Positions 32,846-44,649 of a stretch of DNA of 64,000 bases are shown piece after piece. The stretch's first letter is position 1. Every line of letters begins with the position of its first letter. This DNA is from Acanthosepion pharaonis (Eukaryota > Mollusca > Cephalopoda > Sepiida > Sepiidae). Both the position numbers and the translations under genes were made by a program. The notes beneath the pieces are model-generated. The model made no database searches, was not told where the DNA came from, and saw only the letters and a program-made list of their open reading frames with translations. The stretch is from positions 1-64,000 of the forward strand of contig CAHIKZ030000388.1 in the NCBI GenBank assembly GCA_903632075.3. Direction: 5' to 3'.

Positions 32846-32924
32846 ATTGATATCTTCATAGTTTTAAAAAGTTTTCTCATGTAAATTTTTGTCCTTTAAT
32901 TAAAAATGTGGCACTATTTTAATA

Positions 32925-33092
32925 AAAATGTATACATCTGTTTGCTCTTTAATAGCACAAAATCTTTTTGTAAAAAATAAGAAAAAGTAATATTTTGCTT
33001 CTTAAAAATATTCTCTTTAAATATAAACATGTATATATCCGTTTGTTCTTTAGTTAAAAAAAACATTTTTTGCAAAATATAAAAAAGTGTTT
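32925..33092. repeat. Two tandem ~90-bp copies
   Basis: TATACATCTGTTTGCTCTTTA (32932) and TATATATCCGTTTGTTCTTTA (33033) start similar stretches. Confidence 0.7.
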
Positions 33093-33262
33093 TCATCTGC
33101 AGATGTCAATGAGATAAGCAGCTTCAAATTTGACATTTGTAAACAGTTAGGTTCTGATAACTCTGTAAAAAGTCAGGGATCGATTTGACATTATCAATGT
33201 TATGAAAACAGGACCTCACTTGTAATAACAAGTAAATATTTTTTGATTCTGACAAATGCTGG

Positions 33263-35137
33263 GGATTGAGGGAGGTCTAAAAAATGCTAGTCTACAAAAA
33301 AAATTATTTCCCAAAAGACTTTCTCATTTTTATACCCTGTCTACTTAAGTAGTGTCAAGTTTTTTCGGGTTTTTTTATATGCTGCTTAATTTCTAATTAC
33401 ATACATAATATGGTATTCTGTTTGCTGCCATTGTAGGAGGTAAGAGGCAAATGTATGTGTAGCACTCTTAAATTAACTTCCATAAGAACTTGAAAGTGAC
33501 ACTGACTTTCACACATAATTATGCTGACAGAGCCTATTTTTTAAAGGCCCTGGTAGAGAAGGAAAGAAAAAAAAAATGTAAATTTTTGACGCCTTCCATC
33601 ATTTATTTGGCATTCGCCTGAAAGTGCAAGGGAATGGTGGAAATAGGTGAATAGAAATTAAATAAATCTATGAACGTGGTGTAATCGATCTTTAGGAGGA
33701 GCAAGGAAAAACGTTTAAACGATCAAATTTTTCTGTAAAATAATTGCAAGGGCAATTCAAGGGAGATAATTCATGTTGGGCAAAATGGAAGTCATTGAAA
33801 AAAAAAAATCCAACTTGCCTCCATCATGAATGAAGTTGGGATATTTTCAAATTGGCCTTAAAAACAAAGGCAGTATAAAACGCTGCAAAGGGATGCAGCT
33901 AATATACAGAAAACAAATTTATCTATGCATATATATATCTATATCTATGTTACATATCTGTTGTTACATTCATGAGTGTATATATTTATATATTACATGC
34001 TAACAAAAATTTGCATTTATACAAGAAAAACATTAAAATTGGATAAATGCATAGCATCACAAACATTGAAAAAAATCTAAATGGGCGGGCAACCTTGGAA
34101 AGAAAAATTAATGGGGAAAATAACAATGATATTTTAATTTTTATTGGTAACAATAAAACTCAAGTCCATTTTGTAAATGAACAGGAAATTCCATTTATAT
34201 TAAATATCCATGAAGAAGAAGAAAGAAAAACAGTGTATTTGCTTATGGATTGTGTGGCAATTAAAATTCAATAGAGAGCCACTGACAATTAGTTAAACAA
34301 GATCTTTTTTTTTTTTTTTTCTTTAAAACCATTTAGTTTTGCTTTTTAAAACACTGAAACTTAAATGAAAAAATTTCCCATTCAATTTTAAAATTTTTTT
34401 TTTACCATTTCGTGATTCACTAATTCTAATTGTAGGCTGGAATTTATCTAATTTTCACAAAAATATCTCATGAAGGATGTGATGTAGGTAATACATAGGC
34501 AAGACAAATGTCAAGTGGGCCAGGTCATGTTTGGAAGATATGATATGGCTAGCAAAACAGACATGACTTCAGATTCAAAAGTATGAAGAATAATTTTTTT
34601 TCAGTCTGGCAGGCCACTTATTTGCATAATTTTGTCACAGATATTTTTTCAAATTATTTAATTTTCATGACTCTAAAGACTAAATTCATTTTGCGAGTAG
34701 GACTGCTAAAATAAATAATTACACTGAAAAAAATGTCTGAAATATTTAGGATCATATATAAGCAAAAGAGTCCAATTAAAAAAGTTACATGCACAAATTT
34801 TAACATTTTCATTTTAAATTAAAATGAAGAGTTCTGAGGGACTTCTTGCTAAAAAAAAACAAAACAAAAAAACAACTTTTCATTCCAATTTTACAATCCT
34901 TTCCAGATATTTGGTGCCTTTTGATTTCTGTTGAGTTATTAAATTCTTTGACATTTTTTTCCAAACTTTTTTGCCCCAAAGCAAGTAATCCTTTTTTTAA
35001 CCATAAAAACAAAATTACAGTGACTAAAGACTTACATTAATTACTATGAATAATGAAAAAAAAAAAAGAGATAATCAATTAAAATTAAAAACAGTGATTT
35101 TATCATATCAAAAAAAAAATCAATTTGTGGATATTTT
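33263..35137. other. Unassigned AT-rich DNA
   Basis: Includes GGGAGATAATTCATG at 33762, resembling a short motif near 29110. A 75-codon frame at 34047-34274 has an in-frame stop just before its ATG, no splice signals and no family resemblance. No gene called. Confidence 0.35.
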
Positions 35138-35640
35138 GCTTTTTAAGCCACGTGTAATAAAAATTTGCCGAATAGTTATATTTAGGTCTAAATTTACATG
35201 CTTAATTCAAAACTAACAAAGAAATTTTGATAAAATCTACCGTTTTGGAGTTATCAACAATAGAAGTTCAGATTCATTCATGTCGCGGCAGCCATTACTG
35301 GCATTGTTTGCATATATTTGCTGCAGAACAGTCTTGATTATTGCACACACAATGAGTTCTCAGTTGCACATTAATTTAATCAAGTAAGAACCGTAAAAAG
35401 TCCCTTAACAAAGTAATCTTCTGCACAAATCTAATCAGCAGTGAATGTATGCAAACAACGCCGGTAATGGCTGCTGTACCGTAACGTCAATGAGTCCGAA
35501 CTTCTATTGTCAATAGCTCCAGAACGGTAGATTTTATCAAAATTTCTTTGTTATTTTCGAATTAAGCATGTAAATTTACACCTAAATATAACTATTCGGC
35601 AAATTTTTATTACATATTTAGCATGGGGCTTAAAAAGCAA
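35138..35640. repeat. Foldback element (~190-bp arms)
   Basis: Left arm about 35138-35325, right arm about 35445-35640. Examples: ATTTTGATAAAATCTACCGT against ACGGTAGATTTTATCAAAAT, and GCAGCCATTACTGGCATTGT against its inverse near 35462. Outer ends TTTTTAAGCCACG / GGGGCTTAAAAA. The inner 120 bases do not pair. No coding. Confidence 0.88.
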
Positions 35641-37157
35641 TTTGTTTTCATTTAGGACTATTTCAATGATTCATAAGAGTTGATAAGAAGCAAAAGTAAC
35701 AAGGTAAGCAGTAAAATGATAACTGATTAATTTAAAATGTAAGTATTCTAAAATATTCATTTAGTTCTAGAATATTATTGAAAGATATCTTGAATTATTT
35801 ATTAAATAAAATAAATTTCCACCAGTGCTAATTATTTATATAGGAAAAAAGAAAAAAACTTGTAGTAAGAAAACAGATTCTTATTTTGATTGTCTTATGT
35901 TTTAAATTTTTAGTATAGAAAAATAACTTTTAGAGTGAAAATTAACATTGTGTAAACTATTTTTACTTAAAATTCTATTTGGTCCATATTGGTTGTAAGA
36001 AAAAGTCACAGGGAGAAAAGTCACTCTTTATTAGATTAGAAAAATCTTTAGCTTGTAGGTAGAAAAAAATAATATTTTAATTTATTCAACTTGAATCCTC
36101 CTGACATCAGTTTAAACCAAGGGTCGTCTTTTTGTGGGCTGCAAGAGAACCATTTTTTTGACTAATATCTTCCTCAAATTTTAATAAGTTTAATTAATTT
36201 GGCCCTTGCCCTTCTATACCAACAAACTCACTCACCCAATGAGTATGAAAGGATCAACCCACAACAGACTGGAGTTTTAATAGTAAATTTTGTTCTGTTC
36301 AGGATCGAACAGAGTTTAGGTGTTGCCATAGAAGGATTGGACTGCACAACCAAGAAATTAAAATTCAACTTGCATTGGCAGGACTAATATTTTGCTTGGC
36401 AAAAATAGTCACATACAGAGTGCTAAAGGGTAAAAATTGTAAAATAGAACAAAAACATTAGATTTTTGTATAATTGGGGCAACATCAACTTGGAACGATT
36501 AAAGCCAGGTGAGGTCACAGGTTATTTAATATGGTAAATTGTTTTGAATAAGTTTTCAAGGTCATGTTGTGATGAACAGTCTATGTACACTACATAACCT
36601 TGTTCTTCTCTATAGCATGTCAGTATCTCTAATCCTATTTCCAAATAGGCAGTGTGAATACGGAAAATTTTGGATCTCAGTGCTGCTTTGGATCAACAAT
36701 ACTTGCATTCAGTAAAAAATAATTTTTACATCTTAAATTATTGACAGTAATAAGTGTAGTTCAAAAATCTGCTACAATGGTTTGTGTATATCAAACACAT
36801 CACTTGCAAAACCAAGTTCTGATTTCTTTTCCTAGCCAAAATTGTAACATTTTTTTGTGATTTTATAAACTGTCCTCTTTAAACTGTTGCCATCTTTTTT
36901 TTTTTCATATATTAATGACCATTTTACTTAAAGTTTGTATTTTCTTGATTTCTGATTAAAACTTTCTTTTACAATGATGTTCACTCTGTACAAGGCCCAA
37001 GAACCAATCAAGGTAGAGCATTACAAAGTAAGAGTTATGGAAATTTTTTGACATATTTCAGCAAAATTTTCAGTTTCAGAAATTATAGTTTAGATAAAAT
37101 GCTGTCATCTTAAACTGGTAGCAAAAAGATATATAGATTAATTAATATATGTGAAAA

Positions 37158-37158
<1 letters not shown>
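35641..37158. other. Unassigned AT-rich DNA
   Basis: 36975-37030 (CTGTACAAGGCCCAAGAACC) is the terminal block of the family K LINE on the minus strand. The phrase GGTTGTAAGAAAAAGTCACA at 35990 belongs to a dispersed element also near 38210, 39280, 52545, 54800 and 57750. No gene seen. Confidence 0.4.

Positions 37159-37212
<54 letters not shown>
37159..37212. repeat. (GT)n(TA)n microsatellite
   Basis: About 24 TA, 36 bases left of the foldback edge. Confidence 0.95.
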
Positions 37213-37247
37213 ATTATTTATATATTATATATGTCGTACTTATTAGA

Positions 37248-37405
37248 AAGTGCTCAATATCAGAGACAGAGCTAACATATTTGGTTGGATTGGTGTTAGT
37301 TTGTGACCCTGGGTTTCATGCTTTTGTTATCGTCAGACTAAATTGTCTGACGATCGCAAAAGCATGAAACCCAGGGTCACAAACTCACACCAATCCAACC
37401 AAATA
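37248..37405. repeat. Foldback element, GTGCTCAATA family, copy 2
   Basis: Edge AAGTGCTCAATATCAGAGAC at 37248. Arms 37278-37338 and 37345-37405 (about 61 bp, few mismatches) with a 6-base loop. Example: TGACCCTGGGTTTCATGCTT against AAGCATGAAACCCAGGGTCA. Confidence 0.92.
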
Positions 37406-38199
37406 GATGAATTAATATATTTTGATAGAATAAAATGATTTATATTCAGTTTATAATAAGAAAATATTCTATCAAACTAAATATTAATACAAGAGATAAC
37501 GACTTACTTTGATATATTAAATAAATTGAAATATTACTCATTTTATTAAAAATAATTTATTTTCTTTGTGACCTTTTTTTTCTACCCTAACAAAACATAC
37601 ATCATGTTTTTTCTTCTATTGTTCTTCTTGTTACCCATGTGTCAAAACTTCCACCACTCAGTATAAAGGATTAATCGTTAGAATTTTGAATAGTAACAAT
37701 ATAAAAAAAGCACACATTTTACAAACTCTTTCTAGCAAATCTAGATATCAGCATAAAACCACAAATTGACAGACTCTGCACTTTTGAAATACAAAACAAT
37801 GATAGAAATAAATTATTTTAATTCTGTCAGTTTTATATAAGCAAGGTTTTAATATAAAAATCAGTATTTTCTGGGTTTTTTTCTTAAAAAAAAAAAAAAA
37901 ATGTCTTAGTGAAAACAAAAATAAATACACAGAAATTTACTAAACTTTACAACAGAAATTGATCCCTGATCAAGTCTCCTCGAAGAGTTTATTTGAAGGG
38001 AAAACAAGGAATTAGAGTAATCTACTTACGAGGTATTTAAGAAAAACTTGAGCCACGAGGGGTGTAGACATTGAAAAGAATGGAGAGAGAAAAAAACAAA
38101 TAAATAAAATTCATTCTGAGCTTTATAACAAATCTATACGAAAAATGTACATTTTATTCTAAGCAAACTCCATACACAGAAATCTAGATGAATCCAGGT
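37406..38199. other. Unassigned AT-rich DNA
   Basis: Nothing recognised beyond poly-A (37887-37901). Confidence 0.3.
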
Positions 38200-38280
38200 A
38201 AAAGTCACAGGAAAAACAGCCATGGAAAAAAGTCACAGGAAAAACAGCCATGGAAAAAAAGTCACAGGAAAAACAAGAAA
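38200..38280. repeat. Three tandem copies of a 28-bp unit
   Basis: AGTCACAGGAAAAACA starts at about 38205, 38232 and 38260; CAGCCATGGAAAAAA links them. Confidence 0.9.
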
Positions 38281-38311
38281 CAGAACAATGTTAGTGTCTT
38301 TCTTTAATAGA

Positions 38312-38351
38312 AGAATTCAATATTTAACCTTTAGGTTAAATATTGAATTCT
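38312..38351. repeat. Perfect 19-bp palindrome
   Basis: AGAATTCAATATTTAACCT, TT, then its exact inverse. Could extrude a hairpin; no associated gene. Confidence 0.9.
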
Positions 38352-38994
38352 AAACTTTTTTTAGGTTAGTATGTCAATCAATCTCAATAAAGGAATACGC
38401 AGAACTAATGGTAAATTAATGAGTTTGGATTAAAAAAATATAAATATTTAACATATAAACATAAATTAATTGTAAGATTTATTCCTGTGGCTTTTTATCC
38501 AAGCCAAAATTGTGACTTCTTGTGAATTTTTTCCTGCTCACGGTCTAGAGATAGTACAACCAATAATTTTATATATATATATATATATCAAAGCATAAAG
38601 GAAAAAATAGATATATTTTTCTTACTGTGAAAAATAAGATTTTTATTTTAATGACTGATAGTGACAACTAAAAGTTGAAAAAAAGTCATGAAGTATGCTT
38701 TTAGGGTAGGAAAAATTTATAAACTAGGCTTGTGGTTAGGAAAAATGTTAGAAGAAAAATCAGGAATATTTTCAATAAAATAGTAAATTATCTTAAGACA
38801 AAAAATTCATATTTAATTGATAATGAAATAAGTGATATGTTACAGGAGTTTATTGAAATGTTACTTTAATTCCACTTAAAATAAAGTAAATAAACCTATT
38901 CTTTATTATAAAATTAAATAACACTTGTTCTATTATATTAATAAAACATTAAATAAATTAAAATATTACTTATTTTATTAAAAATATTTTCTTA
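38352..38994. other. Unassigned AT-rich DNA
   Basis: Contains (TA)9 at 38570-38588 and a GGCTTGTGGTTAGGAAAAAT piece of the dispersed AAAAGTCA element. Confidence 0.3.
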
Positions 38995-39055
38995 AAAATG
39001 CCATGTCCTTTCAGGATGGAGATGATCATGGCTCTCCACAGATTCCTTTTATTTA
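38995..39055 (-). repeat. Single monomer of the LINE-3'-end minisatellite
   Basis: CATGTCCTTTCAGGATGGAG and GATCATGGCTCTCCACAG match units at 9645-10165. Confidence 0.75.
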
Positions 39056-39694
39056 TTATCTGTGAATTGTTATACCTTCTATAGATAATAGAGTGGTTTT
39101 CTCCATGGTTTCAGATTTCAGAGTTTTCCTTTTGTTAGACTAGTTGCCACTACAGAGCCTAGTCTACCCTACTATTTAACCCATAGTGGGGATTTGAAAT
39201 ATTGTTCATTATACAAGTAAAATTTTCAATTAAAATTTTAAAAAAATGATCTATTTTAAATGAAAATATAACCATGACTTTTCCTACCTACAAGCCAAAG
39301 TTCATTTTTATCTTTTTTTTTTTTACCACAATAAATCATACCTTACAAATTTTCTCCCATGACATTTTGCTGCAATCTGATTTTGAGCATAATTTTCAGA
39401 ACTGCAAATAGGAATAGGAATATGTTGAAGGTGGAGGGGGGGGGGTCATTTATAAATAATTATATGAGTTGAATAATAAATAGGATTTACTATTAATATA
39501 AATTTCTGTATATCATAATGTTAGGTAACAAAAAGGAAACAAAAATCTATATAACATGTTTCATCCTCTAGAAGGAGGTCATCAGACTGAAGTATTTTTA
39601 TTATTGGTAGAATTATACATATACATATGTAGGGTCGGGGGGCTGGGAGAATATAAACATTGGTTGTAATTGCGCACAAAGGCGATACACTGAA
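39056..39694. other. Unassigned DNA
   Basis: 39120-39200 (CTAGTCTACCCTACTATTTA, then ACCCATAGTGGGGA) recalls the family C SINE tail. The rest is unrecognised. Confidence 0.35.
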
Positions 39695-40260
39695 GATGTC
39701 AAAATGCTTAATTTTGTGTCTAGATGCACAGCTTAACTGATCTTATTCAGTTTCCTAAACGATTTTGTTTTTATCATCATTACTCTTAAATAATCAAAAG
39801 AGAAATTGTATAGAAAGTGCGCTGATTTCTGAGTTTTCTGTGGTAAATTTGAATTTTAAGATCTCTGTCCAATGCATCTAGAAGCACAGTCCAACCATTC
39901 TCATTCAGTTTCCTAATTGCTTTGGCTTTTCATTGTTACTAAAAGTAATTTAACAAAGCTAACATGTATAGAAAGTGCACTGATTTCTGAGTTTTCCGTG
40001 ATAAATTTAAATTTTAAAATCCTTGATGCCTAATGTCTCTAGACACACAGCACAACTGATCAGATTCTATTTCCTAACCGCTTTTGGTTTTACCATCGTT
40101 GTTTTTAGATAATTAAAAGGGAAAACAATTTAGTACAGTGAAAATGTATAGAAATTGCACTGATTTCTGAGTTTTCTGTGATAAATTTAAATTTTAAAAT
40201 CTCTGATGGCCAATGTGTCTAGATGCACAGCACGACTGATTGTTTCCTAAACAACAACAA
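39695..40260. repeat. Satellite-like tandem array, 158-180-bp unit, ~4 copies
   Basis: TCTAGA(T/A/C)GCACAG-type landmarks at 39719, 39877, 40037 and 40217, and TGTATAGAAAGTGC at 39807, 39965 and 40145. Units share TGATTTCTGAGTTTTC. Confidence 0.9.
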
Positions 40261-40614
40261 TATAACAAAACCCAAATGCATTTGCATTTTGTTGCTGTTG
40301 TTTTTAAATATTTAAAAGAACTAATTTACTGAGGCAGTGAAGTGCAGTGAAGCCCAGCTTCTTACACCAGTTCAGTTTTCTTAACAAATCATTTGTTATC
40401 ACAGTGTAGGATATTAAAAACAACAGTGACAGAAAGAAAAGTGTTTGGAAACCTAATGAGATGACCTGAGCTGTCCATCTAGACACATTGTACGTCAGAG
40501 ATTTAAAAAATTGCAAATTTATCACACTCCTACATTTTCAGTATCTCTCTCCTCAGTGTGACATTTACATTGCCCCCCCTGCTCCTACATCTATATAATT
40601 CCATCAATAAGAAC

Positions 40615-40680
40615 TGAAGTCTGATGAAGGCTTTTAGTAGAGAATGAAATGTGTTAAATAGTTTTTTTCCGAAATAATAT
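40615..40680. repeat. Fragment of the CTGATGAAGG dispersed repeat
   Basis: GAAGTCTGATGAAGGCTTTT then GAAATGTGTTAAATAG, as at 23093 and 61440. Confidence 0.5.
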
Positions 40681-40772
40681 GTAGAAACAAATTTGCCACA
40701 AGTCAAGGTTGTTAAATGTCCATAAATTAACACATAAAATCAAAGCCAAAATAACTGAACCAACTTACCTCT

Positions 40773-40952
40773 ACACACAAGCTGGTGGCATGCCACTGGC
40801 GCTTACTACTGGTGGCTTGCTGTTGGACCACCAGAGTGTTTGTCTCGGCAATTTTACCACTGGTGGTCTGTCAGTGGCTGCCACTAGAGAACTGCTGGTG
40901 TTGCCATCGGCAGCCCGCCACCAGGCCACTAGCGGCTTGTGTGTAGGGTCAT
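40773..40952. mobile_element. GC-rich MITE with ~30-bp terminal inverted repeats
   Basis: Left end CTCTACACACAAGCTGGTGG and right end CACTAGCGGCTTGTGTGTAG form imperfect inverted ends. The interior repeats TGGTGG/CCACCA words. About 55% GC in an AT-rich setting, so it probably has a separate origin. About 180 bp, no transposase; single copy here. Confidence 0.75.
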
Positions 40953-41039
40953 AAGATTGATTTATTAGCAAGATTAAAATTACATTTTAACCAGTTTTTA
41001 ATACAAAAGCTGAAACCGAAGGTTTTATTCTTATTTCAT

Positions 41040-41630
41040 GAGACCAATGCTTGCTAACTAGAAATTACCAAGCACATATACTGAAAAACTATTTTAGCCC
41101 AAAATGCAGATTCTGTAATAAATATCCAGAAACAATTGACAATCTTGTATCAGGTTGCATGGTATTGGCACTTATTAAATATAAAATTTGGCATGACAGA
41201 GTGGGTCAATACCTGCCTTGGGAAATCTGCAACTTTTACAGAAAGGAACTTACAAGAAATTGGTATGAACATCACCCAGACCCAGACCCAGGAGATAGGA
41301 CCTGTAATAATTTTATGGGACTTTACAATACACACAGACAGAACAATCAAAACTGATTACCCAGATATTGTGATTAGAGACTGCAAAGACAAAATCTGTC
41401 TTCTTATTGACATGGCAGTCCCTGCAGATTGTAATGTATCTTTGAAGATCTTCAAAAAACTATCAAAATCCAAGGACCTTGAAATCGAAATCACAAAAAT
41501 GTGGACATCAACAATTCCAGTTGTAGTTGGAGCCCTCGAATTGATTGGAAAAAAAATTCCAATAGATTCATGCCTTAAAGAAATACAAAAAATTATTCTT
41601 ATAAGTACAGCCCACACCTTATGAAGGGCT
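41040..41630 (+). mobile_element. LINE C-terminal fragment (zinc-knuckle and terminal domain)
   Basis: First frame: CRFCNKYPETIDNLVSGC (Cys-Cys-x-His-like knuckle, His replaced), IWHDRVGQYLPWEICNFY, NWYEHHPDPDPGD. A -1/+1 shift near 41300 leads to the second frame: ILWDFTIHTDRTIK, DYPDIVIRDCKDKICLLID, MAVPADCNVSLKIFKKLSK, TSTIPVVVGALELIGK and ending STAHTL-stop. These are consecutive segments of a well-known LINE C-terminus. Only one frameshift, so relatively recent; the RT itself is missing. Confidence 0.9.
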
Positions 41631-41749
41631 TTATCTATGTAAAATATGTGTGATTTTTTTTTTTTTTTTTAAATGCACAGTGGAAAACGTCATGATATCA
41701 TTTCTGGCTTTAGATCTCTGGTCAGAAACCAGAAAGTAATGACTTTTAT

Positions 41750-41835
41750 AATTAGAACTTGACTCTTTGATTAACAAATCCAAGCCATTGTCCATTACAC
41801 TTACACATTCAAAATCACAGCACCTAGTATTCTTA
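41750..41835 (-). mobile_element. Family C SINE fragment
   Basis: Plus ACTTGACTCTTTGATTAACA, CAAGCCATTGTCCATTACAC, then TCACAGCACCTAGTATTCTT: the tRNA-like unit and the first bases of the 5S-like unit. Confidence 0.75.
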
Positions 41836-41910
41836 GGAAGAAAAAGAAATACAAATTGCCTAGAAAATCGCCCTACTAGGAACATCTTATCTACTAAGAA
41901 AAGATTAAAA
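41836..41910 (+). mobile_element. LINE extreme C-terminus
   Basis: Frame gives KIALLGTSYLLRK, the last residues of the LINE at 41040. Confidence 0.65.
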
Positions 41911-42046
41911 TAACAAATACTTATTTAATAAAAAATGCGATATTGTTTTTACATAATCCAGTTTCCAGTTCACGTTGTTTGTGAGAACACTGGAAAAGAT
42001 AACGAATAAGTTTTTTGTACAAAGTAACTATAAACAATTATTTTTT

Positions 42047-42250
42047 CTATCCTCTGCCAGCCGCAATGATGGAGAAAGCATTACCTCGAACCATCGCCAG
42101 TGAGACACGCTGCAAGAGCCACTCCATTTCGCAAGGCTTGTCCCTTAATCGAGACGCATTTGCGCCAATCCTCCGAATGAACACCATTGAACAAGGGCCA
42201 ATAACCCCAGAAGTCTCCACTGCCACAGGATTAAAAAAATCTATCCACAA
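42047..42250 (-). mobile_element. LINE C-terminal domain fragment
   Basis: Open minus frame: IDFFNPVAVETSGVIGPCSM, VFIRRIGANASRLRD, WLLQRVSLAMVRGNAFSII. The P-V-A-V-E-T-x-G and Q-R-x-S-x-A-x-x-R-G-N-A pattern is the terminal part of a common animal LINE ORF2. No stops across 67 codons. Confidence 0.85.
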
Positions 42251-42510
42251 GAGAAGAATATTTAACTATTTTTTTATCTCTATGTCCCAGGGTTTCAATT
42301 AAATGACAATTCTCCTATAGGGCCTAAGGATCATAGTTTGGACTTGGCTCTACAGGATACAAAGCAAGAAACATATCACACAAACAATAATAATAATACA
42401 AGCTTACACATTACAAAGAGCTTTGGTAATCAACATACATGTTGCCCAGAAGATTGCCCTACTAGGAACATCCCATATACTGAGAAAATTGCTATCAATT
42501 AAATAATAAT
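42251..42510 (+). mobile_element. LINE 3' remnants
   Basis: Ends with KIALLGTSHILRKLLSIK-stop (42447-42500), duplicating 41836-41910. The AATAATAATAATACAAG stretch upstream is typical low complexity before it. Confidence 0.6.
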
Positions 42511-43089
42511 TTCTGTTTCTGTACAAACAACTTCTCTTTTTTTTTTTTTTTTTTTTAAAACCACAAGCCAAATTTATGATTTTTCCTGCAGTTACCATAA
42601 TGAGTTTGGAAAAGTATGAATGATATAAAATCATTATTTTTCTTGTATTTGACAATACTGAAGAGAAAGGATTTATAAACATAACTAGTCACAATTTGTA
42701 TGTCTTTAATCCTCTGTTAATAACATTGGGTTTTCAAACACCACATTTAAAATATTATAGATATTTCATTTTTTGCTATATATGGTCTTGAGTGTTCTTT
42801 CCATTTTCTTTTATAGGATATATAAAAATGAGAACAAAAATATGGTTTTCTTTTAAAAAATCAAATTAAAAGGCCTATATTAAAAAATGAATTTGTAAAA
42901 ATTCAAATATGCAGTAAATTATTTTCAGTAAACAAATAAAACTATAGATAATTCACACAAACCAAAATTCTTTGTGTTTACATGACAGGCTTATTCAGAA
43001 ATCTAGTTGACCAATGATGAAAATTTGGCTTGCTTCTTGCTAGATATAAAACTCCTAAATGATAAGGTAAAGGAAAAGACAATAGAGTA
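42511..43089. other. Unassigned AT-rich DNA
   Basis: Nothing recognised. Confidence 0.3.
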
Positions 43090-43285
43090 ATATTTTACAC
43101 TGATCCCTGGTTTTTGAACAAGAGAAGAGCTTTATCCCTTGTTTCCTGTTTGGGATTGGGTTTCTGGATCCTTCTAAAATTTTCTCATTTTTTTTCTCTT
43201 CCAGTAGCCCCTTGTGTCTTAGTGGCATTATTACCTTATTTGGGGTGTACTGATTTAAAAAAAAAAAAAACAAAAAAAAACATGC
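43090..43285 (+). repeat. Dispersed repeat R3, copy 4
   Basis: TTTCCTGTTTGGGATTGGGT, CAGTAGCCCCTTGTGTCTTA and GGGGTGTACTGATTTAAAAA. Confidence 0.75.
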
Positions 43286-43689
43286 TATCGTACTGAGGTT
43301 TAATGAAAGTTTTGCTAATTTTGAAAATTAAAAATACATTAGAAAAGAAGATAGTGGATGGGAATTTATCATTATTTAAATTTGTGTATTAAGACAGCAA
43401 ATTCTATTTTAGGCATGTCTTAAAACTTAATTTTAAAATGTCATTAAATGCAAAAAGAAAAGTAATTCAGTAATGGATAGCTACACACAGTTTTTTGTCT
43501 TACTAGTTGCATCCCTGATGATGATCTGAGAAAGAGATGGAAAGTACTTGGGAAATAAAAGTGATTCTCACTGTTACAGTACATTTCTTGCAATCATTTG
43601 ATTGTAATACACAGAAAAATATCCATGAATATGAACGGATTATGCTAAAAATAAGCAGTCATTATGTTTGTAACTTATTTAATCAGACA
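43286..43689. other. Unassigned DNA
   Basis: Nothing recognised. Confidence 0.3.
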
Positions 43690-43815
43690 TTATTTAAGTG
43701 CAGACTATTGTCTTTATCTTTGTCGTAATTATCACGTTTCAGCTGTTATGCTCTCTAGCCTTCATCAAACTGGGTAATTACAAAGATGAGGTCAATAGTC
43801 TGCATTTAAATAATA
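43690..43815. repeat. Palindromic copy of the CTGAAGAAGG repeat
   Basis: ATTTAAGTGCAGACTATTGT (43692) is repeated inverted ending near 43812. The centre reads ACGTTTCAGCTGTTATGCTC...TAGCCTTCATC, the same core as the 23093 and 27190 repeats. Confidence 0.8.
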
Positions 43816-44159
43816 TGTTAATATTAATTTTACTATAAATGCCCATTACAAAGAAAATCCTTGTTAAAAAGGTATTAGATGAGACAGTTGTTAAAAAAAG
43901 TCAGACAGATCTTATTAAATAAAAGAATTTGATAGCTTAAATCCTGAACACTGCAAACTGATTACCGTATATACTCATGTATATTCCTACATCATGTATA
44001 GTGCGACCCCTGAATATTTTTGTAAAAGAACATGATTTGTTCATATAGCTCATGTATAATGCAACCCCAAATTCTGAGAAATACTAGTAGGCCTACCATA
44101 GTCAAATATTGCAGTACTAGGCATCATCCTGGACAAGTAGCAACAGAAAGAAAGAGAGA

Positions 44160-44335
44160 GATTGATTGATTCATTCATTTTCTACAGCTTATCAACACTT
44201 TGCAGGTTATTTAAAGCCAGAAAATATTTTTAAATTGTAAGAATTTTTGTTTTTGGAGATAATGATTTAGTGATACAAGTATTATTAATTAACCCATAGG
44301 TGGGAGAGAAAAAATGGTTTCATGCTTTTCTTTTC
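44160..44335 (-). mobile_element. Family C SINE 3' part
   Basis: TTATTTAAAGCCAGAAAATA and AACCCATAGGTGGGAGAG; head missing. Confidence 0.75.
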
Positions 44336-44575
44336 AAAAGGGTATTTGCATGTAAGAGGCATGGTGGAATAACGGATAGCTGCTTAGATGGAGGAATTGG
44401 AGAGCCGAGTTTGAGTTCCAATCAAATTCATTACATTCACTTACATGCTAATACCATCGGGGAAAGGTATGAATCCTCTTCTCCCCGCCCCGCTATGGGT
44501 AAATAGCAGGACAGACTGGGTTCTATAGCCTTGGATGGCAATTGGTCTACTGCAGAAAGAAATGGTAACCTACTG
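44336..44575 (+). mobile_element. Family C SINE, tRNA-like unit and tail
   Basis: GGCATGGTGGAATAACGGAT, GAGCCGAGTTTGAGTTCCAA and CCGCTATGGGTAAATAGCAG, then GACAGACTGGGTTCTATAGC. Opposite orientation to the pieces on both sides; the 5S-like head is missing. Confidence 0.75.
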
Positions 44576-44649
44576 TGAGAAAAAAAATCTGCCTCATCAG
44601 TCATGTATCAAAAGATACATGATTGCCTAAGTGTGTATCATGCATGACA

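Larger units (their letters stand above)
32278..33262. repeat. Inverted repeat with ~105-115-bp arms around R3 copies
   Basis: Left arm 32278-32395 (TTTGTCAGAATCAAAAAATA ... TTACAGAGTTATC) and right arm 33158-33262 (GATAACTCTGTAAAAAGTC ... TATTTTTTGATTCTGACAAA). The 760 bases between hold two R3 copies and a tandem repeat. Confidence 0.8.

Noticed and set aside
33876..33900. TATAAAACGCTGCAAAGG as a promoter
   Set aside because: A TATA word is expected often in AT-rich DNA and no transcript or coding exon follows.
34047..34274. 75-codon plus-strand open frame
   Set aside because: No family resemblance, a stop codon immediately before the ATG, no splice sites, and length expected by chance in 64 kb.
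38200..38280. CRISPR-like spaced repeat
   Set aside because: Three direct copies without unique spacers, in a eukaryotic genome; a plain tandem repeat.
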